A stretch of 19,188 bases of DNA from an uncultured Clostridia bacterium (GCA_947630775.1 CANRIY010000016.1:1-19188), one strand, 5' to 3'; positions 7,474 through 14,474 are shown, counted from the stretch's first letter. Numbers and translations are program-made. Notes: generated from the letters alone by a model not told the origin.

Positions 7474-8259
7474 TCAGATATTTTTGAAACGAATGTTTGC
7501 CTCAAACACTTTTCGGTTGAGAAAACGCGTTTTTCCGACAAAAAAGACCCGATTTCCCCCCGTTTCCTTTACTTTTTTCTCAAAACATATGTTTGAATTT
7601 TTGGGGACAGAATTCCCTGCCGAAAGCACCTCTTTTAGCCTTCTTGCCACGCCGCGGTTCCCGTGATAGGTTTTTACCCTTAATATTCGCTCAATTTCTT
7701 TCTGAAAAAAGATATAATGTGTGCACCCCAAGACCGCTCCATCATAGCAAATCCCCTCGGGAACCGAAAAATGGACAAAAATGGATGGGTTCCCCCCGCG
7801 GGTCAAATGCGCCTCGATTTCCCCCGCCGAACCCTCACAGGGGATGACGTGAAATCTGCATGCGGGGAAACTTTCGATGAGCGAACGCAGCCGATCGCTT
7901 TCCGCCGTACGGGGCGTGGCGAGCACGAGCGCCTCCGAGCATTCCCGCGCCGCCTCCCCGATCGCAGGCTCCGTGCCGATGATGGGAAAGGCAAACTCCT
8001 CCCGCATTTTTCCGATGCAGACGGTCGTGGCGGTATTGCAGGCGATGACCGCGGCGTCCACCCCGAGCCGTTCAAACCGCCCCATCGCTTCCCGCACGAA
8101 GGCGGTGATCTCCCCCTCCCCTCTTTCTCCGTAAGGCGCGCGGGTATTATCGCCGAAGTAATAAAAATCCACACCCGAAATTTCTTTCAGGCATGCGCCG
8201 AGAACGGTGAGCCCGCCCACGCCGCTATCAAAAACGCCGACCTTCAGCCTTCTTTCCAT
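7474..8259 (-). CDS. murI: Glutamate racemase MurI
   Basis: This cytoplasmic, cofactor-independent racemase converts L-glutamate to D-glutamate, the substrate of MurD. The 261-residue product carries the family motifs: FDSGVGGLTV at 10-19, YFGDNTRAPYG at 34-44, and the two catalytic cysteines C74 in ACNTATT and C179 in GCTHY. TYHGNRGVARRL near 197-208 matches the usual late motif. The last 45 or so residues are lysine-, asparagine- and phenylalanine-rich, lie beyond the conserved fold, and are encoded by AT-richer DNA. GGGGAGG is 7 nt before the ATG. The gene lies directly upstream of mraZ on the same strand with no terminator visible between them, so readthrough into dcw is possible. It is divergent from rpsT. 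Confidence 0.95.
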   Translation of the reverse strand: MERRLKVGVFDSGVGGLTVLGACLKEISGVDFYYFGDNTRAPYGERGEGEITAFVREAMGRFERLGVDAAVIACNTATTVCIGKMREEFAFPIIGTEPAIGEAARECSEALVLATPRTAESDRLRSLIESFPACRFHVIPCEGSAGEIEAHLTRGGNPSIFVHFSVPEGICYDGAVLGCTHYIFFQKEIERILRVKTYHGNRGVARRLKEVLSAGNSVPKNSNICFEKKVKETGGNRVFFVGKTRFLNRKVFEANIRFKNI

Positions 8260-8320
8260 GCTTTTTCCTCCCCGAAAACATAATTTTTGCGATTTTTTTT
8301 CCTACGGGCGCGAAAAACAG

Positions 8321-8349
8321 TTTACAAGCATTTTATTTTATGTTAAAAT
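8321..8349 (+). promoter_or_regulatory. rpsT promoter
   Basis: TTTACA (8321-8326) and TAAAAT (8344-8349) are separated by 17 bp, with the expected start of transcription near 8356 and a leader of about 38 nt. The surrounding AT-rich DNA also contains a TTGACT on the minus strand (8355-8350) that could belong to a murI promoter, but no -10 at a good distance accompanies it. Confidence 0.75.
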
Positions 8350-8393
8350 AGTCAAGATTTATCAAGATAAAGTACCTTCAAAGGAGTAATACC

Positions 8394-8660
8394 GTGCCCA
8401 ACATCAAATCCGCTGAAAAGCGCGTTCTCGTCACCGAAAAAAAGACCCTTGAAAACAAAGCGATCAAATCCGCGCTCAAAACGCAGATCAAGAAGTTCCT
8501 CGCCGCGGTCGCCGCAGGCGATAAAGAACAGGCTGCCGCCCTCTATCCCGTGACGGTCTCTGCGATCGACTCCGCGGCAAGCAAAGGGATCCTTCATAAG
8601 AACAACGCGGCGAACAAAAAGGCAAAGCTCGCAAAGAAGCTTGCCGCATTGAACGCATAA
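8394..8660 (+). CDS. rpsT: 30S ribosomal protein S20
   Basis: S20 binds 16S rRNA early in assembly of the small subunit. The product has 88 residues, the family's normal length, and is Lys/Ala-rich and helical throughout. The opening MPNIKSAEKRV and the later GILHKNNAANKKAKLAK are the standard S20 landmarks. Translation begins at GTG, with AAGGAG 7 nt upstream; a weak start codon is common in rpsT, where in E. coli it takes part in autoregulation (family knowledge, not shown here). The gene is monocistronic, with a promoter at 8321-8349 and a terminator at 8677-8704. Confidence 0.97.
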   Translation: MPNIKSAEKRVLVTEKKTLENKAIKSALKTQIKKFLAAVAAGDKEQAAALYPVTVSAIDSAASKGILHKNNAANKKAKLAKKLAALNA

Positions 8661-8676
8661 CAAAAACGGCGAAACG

Positions 8677-8704
8677 AACCGTCGGGATTCCCCGGCGGTT
8701 TTTT
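8677..8704 (+). terminator. Rho-independent terminator of rpsT
   Basis: A 10-bp stem (8677-8686 with 8691-8700, AACCGTCGGG against CCCGGCGGTT, one T-G wobble) closes a 4-nt loop and runs into six T residues. It lies 16 bp after the rpsT stop. Confidence 0.93.
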
Positions 8705-8834
8705 GTTGCCCGAAAACTCCCCCACCGCGGGAAAATCCCCATCAAAACAAACCCGCAGATGTTAAATATAATAATGTCGCGCGCGTGGGTGCGTATTCAC
8801 TAAATTGGGGGATATTTTTTTCGGAAAACCCTTA
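8705..8834. other. Intergenic DNA with no recognised feature
   Basis: Between the rpsT terminator and the regulator promoter I see no open frame with a ribosome binding site and no stable hairpin. A TATAAT at 8767-8772 has no acceptable -35 hexamer. Confidence 0.6.
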
Positions 8835-8844
8835 CAAACGTTTG
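8835..8844. promoter_or_regulatory. Perfect 10-bp palindrome on the -35 of the polyamine operon
   Basis: CAAACGTTTG is self-complementary and overlaps the first three bases of the -35 hexamer TTGACA. Its place suggests an operator half of the promoter complex, but a 10-bp palindrome can occur by chance. Confidence 0.4.
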
Positions 8845-8870
8845 ACATCTGCATGCATATGTACTATACT
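8842..8870 (+). promoter_or_regulatory. Promoter of the regulator-potABCD operon
   Basis: TTGACA (8842-8847) and TATACT (8865-8870) are separated by 17 bp, a near-perfect sigma-A promoter. Transcription should begin near 8877, giving a leader of about 97 nt. No terminator hairpin occurs between the regulator and potA, so all five genes are probably on one transcript. Confidence 0.9.
8845..8862. promoter_or_regulatory. 18-bp dyad between -35 and -10, candidate autoregulatory operator
   Basis: ACATCTGCATGCATATGT matches its own reverse complement at 16 of 18 positions and has the perfect core TGCATGCA. It fills the promoter spacer, so a dimeric regulator bound there would block RNA polymerase. 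The adjacent XRE-cupin protein is the obvious candidate to bind it (inference). Confidence 0.6.
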
Positions 8871-8882
8871 TTAACGCTGTGA

Positions 8883-8899
8883 GTTTATTTTTATTAAAC
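8883..8899. promoter_or_regulatory. Leader palindrome GTTTA-N7-TAAAC, copy 1
   Basis: GTTTA (8883-8887) and TAAAC (8895-8899) are separated by 7 bp; the dyad extends by one more pair (A8882 with T8900). The same arrangement recurs at 8943-8959, exactly 60 bp away. It lies just downstream of the expected transcription start. Confidence 0.45.
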
Positions 8900-8942
8900 T
8901 TTTCGTTTATAATTGCGAGAGTTTGATAAAAAGAGGCTAAAA

Positions 8943-8959
8943 GTTTACAAATACTAAAC
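8943..8959. promoter_or_regulatory. Leader palindrome GTTTA-N7-TAAAC, copy 2
   Basis: GTTTA (8943-8947) and TAAAC (8955-8959) repeat the arms and the 7-bp spacing of copy 1, while the spacer sequence differs. It ends 3 nt before the GGAG ribosome binding site of the regulator gene, so binding or RNA folding here could affect translation. Confidence 0.45.
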
Positions 8960-8973
8960 ACGGAGACAAAGGT

Positions 8974-9507
8974 ATGGAACTCGGCGCAAAGCTGAAGGAC
9001 ATGCGGCAACGGATAAATCTCACGCAGGAAGAGCTTGCCGACCGCTGTGAACTCACAAAAGGGTATATTTCCCAGCTCGAAAACGATTTGACGAGCCCGT
9101 CGATCGCTACGCTGTGCGATCTTCTGAACGCACTCGGAAGCAATCTTTCGGACTTTTTTCATGAGGATTCCGAGGAAAAGATCGTCTTTTCGGAAGCGGA
9201 ATACATCGAAAAGCAGTCGGAGAGCATGATGCTGAGGTGGGTGATCCCCAACGCGCAGAAAAACATGATGGAACCCGTGCTCGTGGAGCTTGCGCCGCAA
9301 GCGAAAACCGAGCCCGACATCCCCCATGAAGGCGAAGAGTTCGGCTTCGTGCTCGAGGGAAAAATCGACGTCGTGATCGCGGGGAAGCATCATCCCGCAA
9401 AAAAAGGCGAAAGCTTTTATTATACGGCGGACAAGGAACACTATCTCGAAAACAAGGGCAAGCGGAACGCGAAGATCATCTGGATCTCCACCCCGCCCAA
9501 CTTCTGA
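8974..9507 (+). CDS. XRE-family regulator with C-terminal cupin domain, PuuR-like
   Basis: The 177-residue product has an N-terminal helix-turn-helix (about 5-60: LKDMRQRINLTQEELADRC, then TKGYISQLE and PSIATLCDLLNAL) and a C-terminal cupin_2 barrel (about 100-175: PHEGEEFGFVLEGKIDVVI, then HHPAKKGESFYYTADKEHYLEN). This architecture is that of PuuR and of regulators next to potABCD in many Clostridia, where the cupin senses a small ligand, plausibly a polyamine. It is the first gene of the polyamine transport operon, 23 nt before potA. GGAG lies 8 nt upstream of the ATG. An 18-bp dyad in its own promoter suggests autorepression. The ligand is inferred from context only. Confidence 0.88.
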   Translation: MELGAKLKDMRQRINLTQEELADRCELTKGYISQLENDLTSPSIATLCDLLNALGSNLSDFFHEDSEEKIVFSEAEYIEKQSESMMLRWVIPNAQKNMMEPVLVELAPQAKTEPDIPHEGEEFGFVLEGKIDVVIAGKHHPAKKGESFYYTADKEHYLENKGKRNAKIIWISTPPNF

Positions 9508-9530
9508 TTATAAAACAAAAGGAGAAAGCC

Positions 9531-11045
9531 ATGGCTGAAAACATCATCGAATTACAGGACGTCACGAAGTACTTTGGCGAGAATCTTGTCATCGACCATA
9601 TGAGCTTCGGCATCAAAAAGGGCGAATTCATCACCTTTTTGGGCCCCTCGGGCTGCGGCAAGACGACGACGCTCCGCATGATCGCGGGCTTCGATCTTCC
9701 CACGAGCGGAAAGATCCTTCTGAACGATGAGGATATCTCGTCGCTCCCGCCGAATAAGCGCCCCGTCAATACCGTTTTCCAGCGGTATGCCCTCTTCCCC
9801 CACTTCAATGTCTTTGAAAATATCGCGTTCGGCCTCAGGTGCAAGCGCGTCGTCAACACTTACAAAAACGGGAACGGCGAAGAATACACCAAAAAGGAAA
9901 AACTTTCCAAACAGGAGATCGCCGCAAAGGTGAAAAAGGCGCTCGCGCTCGTGGATCTCGAAGGCTTCGAGAAGCGCTCCATTTCCACCCTCTCGGGCGG
10001 ACAGCAGCAGCGCGTCGCGATCGCCCGCGCCGTCGTCAACGAGCCCGAGATCCTGCTCCTCGACGAGCCCCTCGGCGCGCTCGACCTCAAAATGAGAAAA
10101 GAGATGCAGATCGAGCTTAAAAAGATCCACGACAGGCTCGGCATCACATTTATCTATGTCACGCACGACCAAGAGGAAGCGCTCACGATGTCGGACACGA
10201 TCGTCGTCATGGCAGACGGCGTCGTCCAGCAGATCGGCACCCCCACCAAGATCTACAACGAGCCCGCGAATACGTTCGTTGCAGACTTCATCGGCGAAAG
10301 CAACATCTTCACGGGCACCGTCGTCGGGAAAAACAAGGTCAAATTCTGCGGCAAGACGTTTGAATGCGTCGATAATTTCGGGGAAGGAGAACAGGTCGAC
10401 GTCGTCGTCCGTCCCGAGGATATCCTGATGTGCGCCGCCGAGGACGGGATCCTCAAGGGCGAGGTCATCTCCGTCGTCTTTAAGGGGATCCATTACGAGA
10501 TCACCGTGCAGGTCGGCAAATACGAACTCGTCGTGCAGAGCACGGAGAGCAGAAAGGTCGGGGAGATGATCGGGCTCAGGGTCGCTCCCGACGGCATTCA
10601 CCTCATGAAGCCGCGCTACACGACGAACGTGTTCGACGGCGTAATCAACAAGGCGAACAATGTGGAATTTGCGGGCGGAGAGTTCGAATGCGACGTCACC
10701 CAGCTCTATCCGGGCAGCCATCTCGACGAGGACGGCTATCTTATCACGGCGGCGGGCGAAAAGCTCGACCTGACGGATACCGAAGTCAAGGTCGAAGTGG
10801 GTCTCCACGATATCGAGATCAGCGACGACGAGGACGCGGGCGGCACGACGGGGCACATCATCTCCATCATCTACAAGGGCGACCACTACCGTCTCATCGT
10901 CCGTACGGGCGACAGCGACGAGGACGAGGATTTCGTCTTTGCGACCGAAGATCTCTGGAACGAAAACGACTATGTTTCGGTCATCATTCCCAAGGAAAAG
11001 ATCAAACTTTCCTTAAAGCATAAGGAAAAGGAGGACGAGGCATGA
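9531..11045 (+). CDS. potA: Spermidine/putrescine ABC transporter ATPase PotA with duplicated C-terminal TOBE-like region
   Basis: PotA drives polyamine import by PotBC with PotD. The ATPase motifs are intact: Walker A GPSGCGKT at 38-45, Q-loop Q84, signature LSGGQ at 154-158, Walker B ILLLDEP at 174-180 and H-loop H212. The protein has 504 residues against about 350-380 for typical PotA. Part of the excess is a charged insertion at about 108-125 before the signature motif. Most comes from a second copy of the C-terminal regulatory region: residues 260-360 (FTGTVVGKNKVKFCGKTFEC; then GEVISVVFKGIHYEITV) resemble 368-496 (FDGVINKANNVEFAGGEFEC; then GHIISIIYKGDHYRLIV). AAGGAG lies 7 nt before the ATG. 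The stop overlaps the potB start (ATGA). Confidence 0.93.
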   Translation: MAENIIELQDVTKYFGENLVIDHMSFGIKKGEFITFLGPSGCGKTTTLRMIAGFDLPTSGKILLNDEDISSLPPNKRPVNTVFQRYALFPHFNVFENIAFGLRCKRVVNTYKNGNGEEYTKKEKLSKQEIAAKVKKALALVDLEGFEKRSISTLSGGQQQRVAIARAVVNEPEILLLDEPLGALDLKMRKEMQIELKKIHDRLGITFIYVTHDQEEALTMSDTIVVMADGVVQQIGTPTKIYNEPANTFVADFIGESNIFTGTVVGKNKVKFCGKTFECVDNFGEGEQVDVVVRPEDILMCAAEDGILKGEVISVVFKGIHYEITVQVGKYELVVQSTESRKVGEMIGLRVAPDGIHLMKPRYTTNVFDGVINKANNVEFAGGEFECDVTQLYPGSHLDEDGYLITAAGEKLDLTDTEVKVEVGLHDIEISDDEDAGGTTGHIISIIYKGDHYRLIVRTGDSDEDEDFVFATEDLWNENDYVSVIIPKEKIKLSLKHKEKEDEA

Positions 11046-11851
11046 AGCTCCCCCGTTTCTCCCGCAAGACGCTCTGCATCCCCTATGCCGTCTTTCTCAT
11101 ATTTTTCGTCATCATCCCGATGTGCGTGATCCTCTTTTACGCCTTTACCGACAAGAACATGCACGTTTCGGGGACGAACTTCGTACGATTCTTTTCCGAT
11201 CCAACGAAACTCTCGACGATCGTCTACTCCCTCGTGATCGCGCTCATCACGACGGTCATCTGCCTTGTCATCGCCTATCCCGTGGCGCTCATTCTCGCGC
11301 ACAGCAAGATCAAGAAGAAATTCGTCATTCTGATGCTCTTCGTGCTCCCCATGTGGATCAACTTCGTGCTGCGCGTAAACGCCATCCGCGAGCTCTTCAA
11401 TCTCCTCTCGCAGATCAACGAGCTCGAAGGGCTGGAAAGCGCCAATATCTTCAAGACGATCTTCGGCATGGTCTATGACTTCCTGCCCTTTATGATCCTG
11501 CCCCTCTATACGACAATGATGAAGATCGACACTTCCCTCTATGAGGCGAGTGCGGACCTCGGCGCAGGGCCTGTCACGACCTTCTTCCGCATCACCGTTC
11601 CCCTCTCCATGCCCGGCGTGATGAGCGGCGTGACGATGGTCTTTCTCCCCTCGATGACGAACTATGTCGTCTCCGACATGCTCGGGAACGCGAAAGTGAC
11701 GATCATCGGCAAATTCATCTATGAATACTTCGGCTCCGACTGGCATATGGGCTCGATGGTCGCATTCGTGCTTCTCCTCGTCGTCTTTGCCTCCACCCTC
11801 TTTTCGGGCGGGTTCAAATCGGAAGAAAACGTCAGGGGGACAAACTTATGA
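11042..11851 (+). CDS. potB: Spermidine/putrescine ABC transporter permease PotB
   Basis: This is the first of two inner-membrane permeases of the polyamine importer. The 269-residue product has about six membrane helices, beginning at residues 12-34 (CIPYAVFLIFFVIIPMCVIL). The cytoplasmic EAA loop that contacts the ATPase is at about 168-192 (EASADLGAGPVTTFF, ending VPLSMPGV). Length and motif order are normal for PotB. It overlaps potA by 4 nt before and potC by 4 nt after (both ATGA), which indicates translational coupling and fixed stoichiometry. Confidence 0.95.
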   Translation: MKLPRFSRKTLCIPYAVFLIFFVIIPMCVILFYAFTDKNMHVSGTNFVRFFSDPTKLSTIVYSLVIALITTVICLVIAYPVALILAHSKIKKKFVILMLFVLPMWINFVLRVNAIRELFNLLSQINELEGLESANIFKTIFGMVYDFLPFMILPLYTTMMKIDTSLYEASADLGAGPVTTFFRITVPLSMPGVMSGVTMVFLPSMTNYVVSDMLGNAKVTIIGKFIYEYFGSDWHMGSMVAFVLLLVVFASTLFSGGFKSEENVRGTNL

Positions 11852-12657
11852 AGCACCCTGTGTTATGCAAATGCCTCAAGGCGGGATTTGTGGGGCTCGT
11901 GCTCCTTCTGCTCTATCTTCCCATCCTGATGCTCGCCGTCTACAGCTTCGACAAAACGGATATGATCGGCAGGTTCGAGGGCTTTTCCTTCGAACATTAC
12001 AAGGATCTCTTTGCGAATCCGAAGGTCCTCGGCATGATCGGGAACACTTTCCTCCTCGCATTCCTTGCGGCGACTCTCTCCACGGTGCTCGGGACGCTCG
12101 GCGCGCTCGGTATGTTCTACTGCAAAAAGCGCATGAAAACGGCGATCCACGCCGTATCGCAGATCCCCGTCATCAACGCGGAGATTGTCACGGCGCTCGC
12201 GCTCGCGGTCACCTTTGTCGCGGTCGGGATCGGGAAATCCTACTTTACCCTTCTCATCGGACATATGGTCATATGCACGCCCTTTGTCGTGCTTTCCGTC
12301 ATGCCCAAGCTCAAACAGATGGACAACTCCCTCTATGAGGCGGCACTCGACTTGGGCGCTTCCCCCTTCAAGGCGCTGATGAAGGTCGTCCTGCCGCAGA
12401 TCATCCCGGGCGTCATCTCGGGCTTTATGCTCGCAGTCACCCTCTCCCTCGACGACTACATCGTCACCGTCTACACCCGTCCCTCGGGCTTCGAGACGAT
12501 CTCCACCTATGTTTTCAATGCCACGATGAAGGGCAATAAGCACACCGCGGAGACGCTCTCCTCCTTCTGGGCGCTCACGACGATCATCTTCGTCGTCATC
12601 GTGCTGTTTGTTGTGATCTCCAATCTTGCGGGTCGCAAAAAGGAGGCGGACAGATGA
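11848..12657 (+). CDS. potC: Spermidine/putrescine ABC transporter permease PotC
   Basis: This is the second permease of the importer and pairs with PotB. The 269-residue product has about six membrane helices; the first is at 13-33 (FVGLVLLLLYLPILMLAVY). The PotC-type opening VYSFDKTD is clear, and the EAA loop is at about 164-188 (EAALDLGASPFKALMK, ending LPQIIPGV). SLDDYIVT near 213 is a further family landmark. It overlaps potB and potD by 4 nt each (ATGA). Confidence 0.95.
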   Translation: MKHPVLCKCLKAGFVGLVLLLLYLPILMLAVYSFDKTDMIGRFEGFSFEHYKDLFANPKVLGMIGNTFLLAFLAATLSTVLGTLGALGMFYCKKRMKTAIHAVSQIPVINAEIVTALALAVTFVAVGIGKSYFTLLIGHMVICTPFVVLSVMPKLKQMDNSLYEAALDLGASPFKALMKVVLPQIIPGVISGFMLAVTLSLDDYIVTVYTRPSGFETISTYVFNATMKGNKHTAETLSSFWALTTIIFVVIVLFVVISNLAGRKKEADR

Positions 12658-14363
12658 AAAAGAGAGTTTTCACGATTGCGCTTGCGGGCGCCATGCTTCT
12701 CCCCACGCTTGCGGCACTCACGGGCTGCGGCGGCGAGGATGTCATTACTCTTCGCGTCTACAACTGGGAAGAGTATATCGACGAGGGCGGGGAAGGCACA
12801 TTCATCTTCGACGAGCTGCACGAACTCGACGATGACGGAAAGCCCGCTCTCGACGAGACGGGCAACCATATCCATATCGAATCGGACATCGTGGACGATG
12901 ACTACAAGGAATGGTACAAAGAGACGATGGGACACGACCTCTCCGAAGAGGGTCCCGCGATTTTGGACGACTTCTGCGAATGGTACGAAAAGACCTATCA
13001 CAAGAAGATCCGCGTTGAATATTCCACCTTCGGCACCAACGAGGACATGTACAACGAGATCGTCCTCGGCAATGAGTACGATCTTCTCTGCCCTTCCGAC
13101 TACATGATCATGAAGCTCGCCGCGGAGGGCAGGCTCGAAAAGTATGACGAGAGTTTCTTCGACGAGACGATTCCCGAAAACTACTATGTCCGCAACGTCT
13201 CCCCCTTTATCGCCGAAAAATTTGCAAACAACGGCGGGTTGAAGCTCCGCAAAGATCCCGACGGCAAGGATATCTACTGGAAGGACTATGCCGCGGGCTA
13301 CATGTGGGGCACGACGGGATTCGTATACAATCCCGAGTACGTTTCCGAAGAAGAGCTCGACGAGCTTGGCTGGAAGGTATTTACGGACAGCCGTTTCCAT
13401 GGCAAGATCACGGCGAAAGACAATGTGCGTGACACCTATTTCGCCGCTCTCGGCGTCACTTATCAGGACGAACTGCTGTCCCTCGACCCGTCTGCCGACG
13501 GATACATCGAACGCCTCACGGAGATCTTCAACGCAACCGACGAAGATACGATCGGCGAAGTCGAGCCCGTCCTTCTCGACATAAAGGACAACATTTACAG
13601 TTTCGAGACGGACACGGGAAAATCGGATATGGTGCAGGGAAAGATCTGGCTCAACTATGCATGGAGCGGCGACGCCGTGTATGCGCTGGACCTTGCGGAG
13701 AGCGGAAAGAGCGAGGACGGCGAGGACGAGGACAGCGTTCTTCTCAACTATTACGTCCCCTCGGCGGGCTCCAACCTCTGGTTTGACGGCTGGGTCATGC
13801 CGAAGGGCATCATGCCTGAGATCAAGCACGCCGCACAAGCATTCGTCAACTTCCTCTCCATACCCCAAAATGCCATGCGGAACAGCTATTATATCGGCTA
13901 CACCTCTGTGATATCGGGGGAATTTCCCGAGGACGACAGCGATCCTGCCATGCTCACCTATGCCGATTATCTCTACGGCGTGGAAGAGGATGAGGGAGAG
14001 TTCTACGACCTCTCCTACTTCTTCGGAGCCGAAGACGGCACATTCGGGATCTACGCGGATGAAGAACAGCGCACGAAACGCCAGCTCTTCGCCCAGTTCC
14101 CCACGCCCGAAGTCATTGCCCGCAGCGCCGTCATGGATTACTACGACGAGGCGGCGAGCGAGCGCATCAACGAACTTTGGTCGCGCGTGAAGGCGGAATC
14201 GCTCGAACCGTGGACGATCGCCGTCATCGTCGTCGCCGTCGTAGGCGTCGCCGCGGCGATCCTGCTCCTCAAATTCGGAAACAAGATCGATTTCTTTCGC
14301 AGAAAGCCGAAAAAGGGCTACGAACGGGTCAAACAGGAGCCCGTCCGCTACAAAACGAAATAA
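12654..14363 (+). CDS. potD: Polyamine-binding lipoprotein PotD, with acidic insertion and C-terminal membrane anchor
   Basis: PotD captures spermidine or putrescine outside the membrane and delivers it to PotBC. The N-terminus is a lipoprotein signal with lipobox LTGC, lipidated at C25. RVYNWEEYID (34-43) and RVEYSTFGTNEDMYNEI (120-136) are the PotD landmarks that normally lie about 20 residues apart; here about 58 extra acidic residues (44-102) separate them. LCPSDYMIMKLAAEGRLEK, WGTTGFVYNP, WLNYAWSGDA and DGWVMPKG follow as in the family. The protein has 569 residues against about 350. Beyond the fold it ends with a membrane helix at about 521-541 and a Lys/Arg-rich tail, so both ends should be membrane-anchored. 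It is last in the operon, followed by a hairpin. Confidence 0.92.
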   Translation: MKKRVFTIALAGAMLLPTLAALTGCGGEDVITLRVYNWEEYIDEGGEGTFIFDELHELDDDGKPALDETGNHIHIESDIVDDDYKEWYKETMGHDLSEEGPAILDDFCEWYEKTYHKKIRVEYSTFGTNEDMYNEIVLGNEYDLLCPSDYMIMKLAAEGRLEKYDESFFDETIPENYYVRNVSPFIAEKFANNGGLKLRKDPDGKDIYWKDYAAGYMWGTTGFVYNPEYVSEEELDELGWKVFTDSRFHGKITAKDNVRDTYFAALGVTYQDELLSLDPSADGYIERLTEIFNATDEDTIGEVEPVLLDIKDNIYSFETDTGKSDMVQGKIWLNYAWSGDAVYALDLAESGKSEDGEDEDSVLLNYYVPSAGSNLWFDGWVMPKGIMPEIKHAAQAFVNFLSIPQNAMRNSYYIGYTSVISGEFPEDDSDPAMLTYADYLYGVEEDEGEFYDLSYFFGAEDGTFGIYADEEQRTKRQLFAQFPTPEVIARSAVMDYYDEAASERINELWSRVKAESLEPWTIAVIVVAVVGVAAAILLLKFGNKIDFFRRKPKKGYERVKQEPVRYKTK

Positions 14364-14373
14364 TGTCTTACAA

Positions 14374-14411
14374 TGAAATACCGCCCGCTGTGCATTGCGG
14401 GCAGTATTTCA
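14374..14411. terminator. Long stem-loop after potD, probable bidirectional or processing hairpin
   Basis: A 15-bp stem with one mismatch (14374-14388 with 14397-14411, TGAAATACCGCCCGC against GCGGGCAGTATTTCA) encloses an 8-nt loop. It begins 10 bp after the potD stop. No run of T follows on the plus strand, so it may terminate weakly or stabilise the mRNA end. The A/T-rich stem base would give some U residues on either strand. Confidence 0.65.
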
Positions 14412-14431
14412 TATAGGGCAAAATTCAGCGG

Positions 14432-14441
14432 ATTTGCTTTC
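14432..14441. repeat. 10-bp direct repeat, left flank of the repeat cluster
   Basis: ATTTGCTTTC here recurs in the same orientation at 14823-14832, just beyond the other end of the hairpin-rich cluster. The pair has the look of a target-site duplication, though chance cannot be excluded. Confidence 0.45.
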
Positions 14442-14451
14442 TCACCTATCT

Positions 14452-14474
14452 CCTCGGCGCCCCCTTGAGGGGGA
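14452..14474. repeat. Partial copy of the interspersed repeat (direct repeat of 14489-14511)
   Basis: The 23 bases are identical to 14489-14511, 37 bp downstream. The unit contains the self-complementary core CCCCCTTGAGGGGG. After it the sequence departs from the full-length copy, so this is a truncated unit. Confidence 0.8.

Noticed and set aside
8767..8772. TATAAT as an additional promoter
   Set aside because: No -35-like hexamer lies 15-19 bp upstream (AAAACA at 17 bp), and a much better promoter follows at 8842-8870.
9552..10886. 444-residue minus-strand open frame inside potA
   Set aside because: It is the antisense shadow of a well-supported ATPase gene; it is Asp/Val/Leu-rich with no recognisable fold and reflects the codon bias of the real gene.
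12507..13868. 453-residue minus-strand open frame across potC-potD
   Set aside because: Antisense to two clearly recognised genes, no family motifs, no ribosome binding site supporting it.
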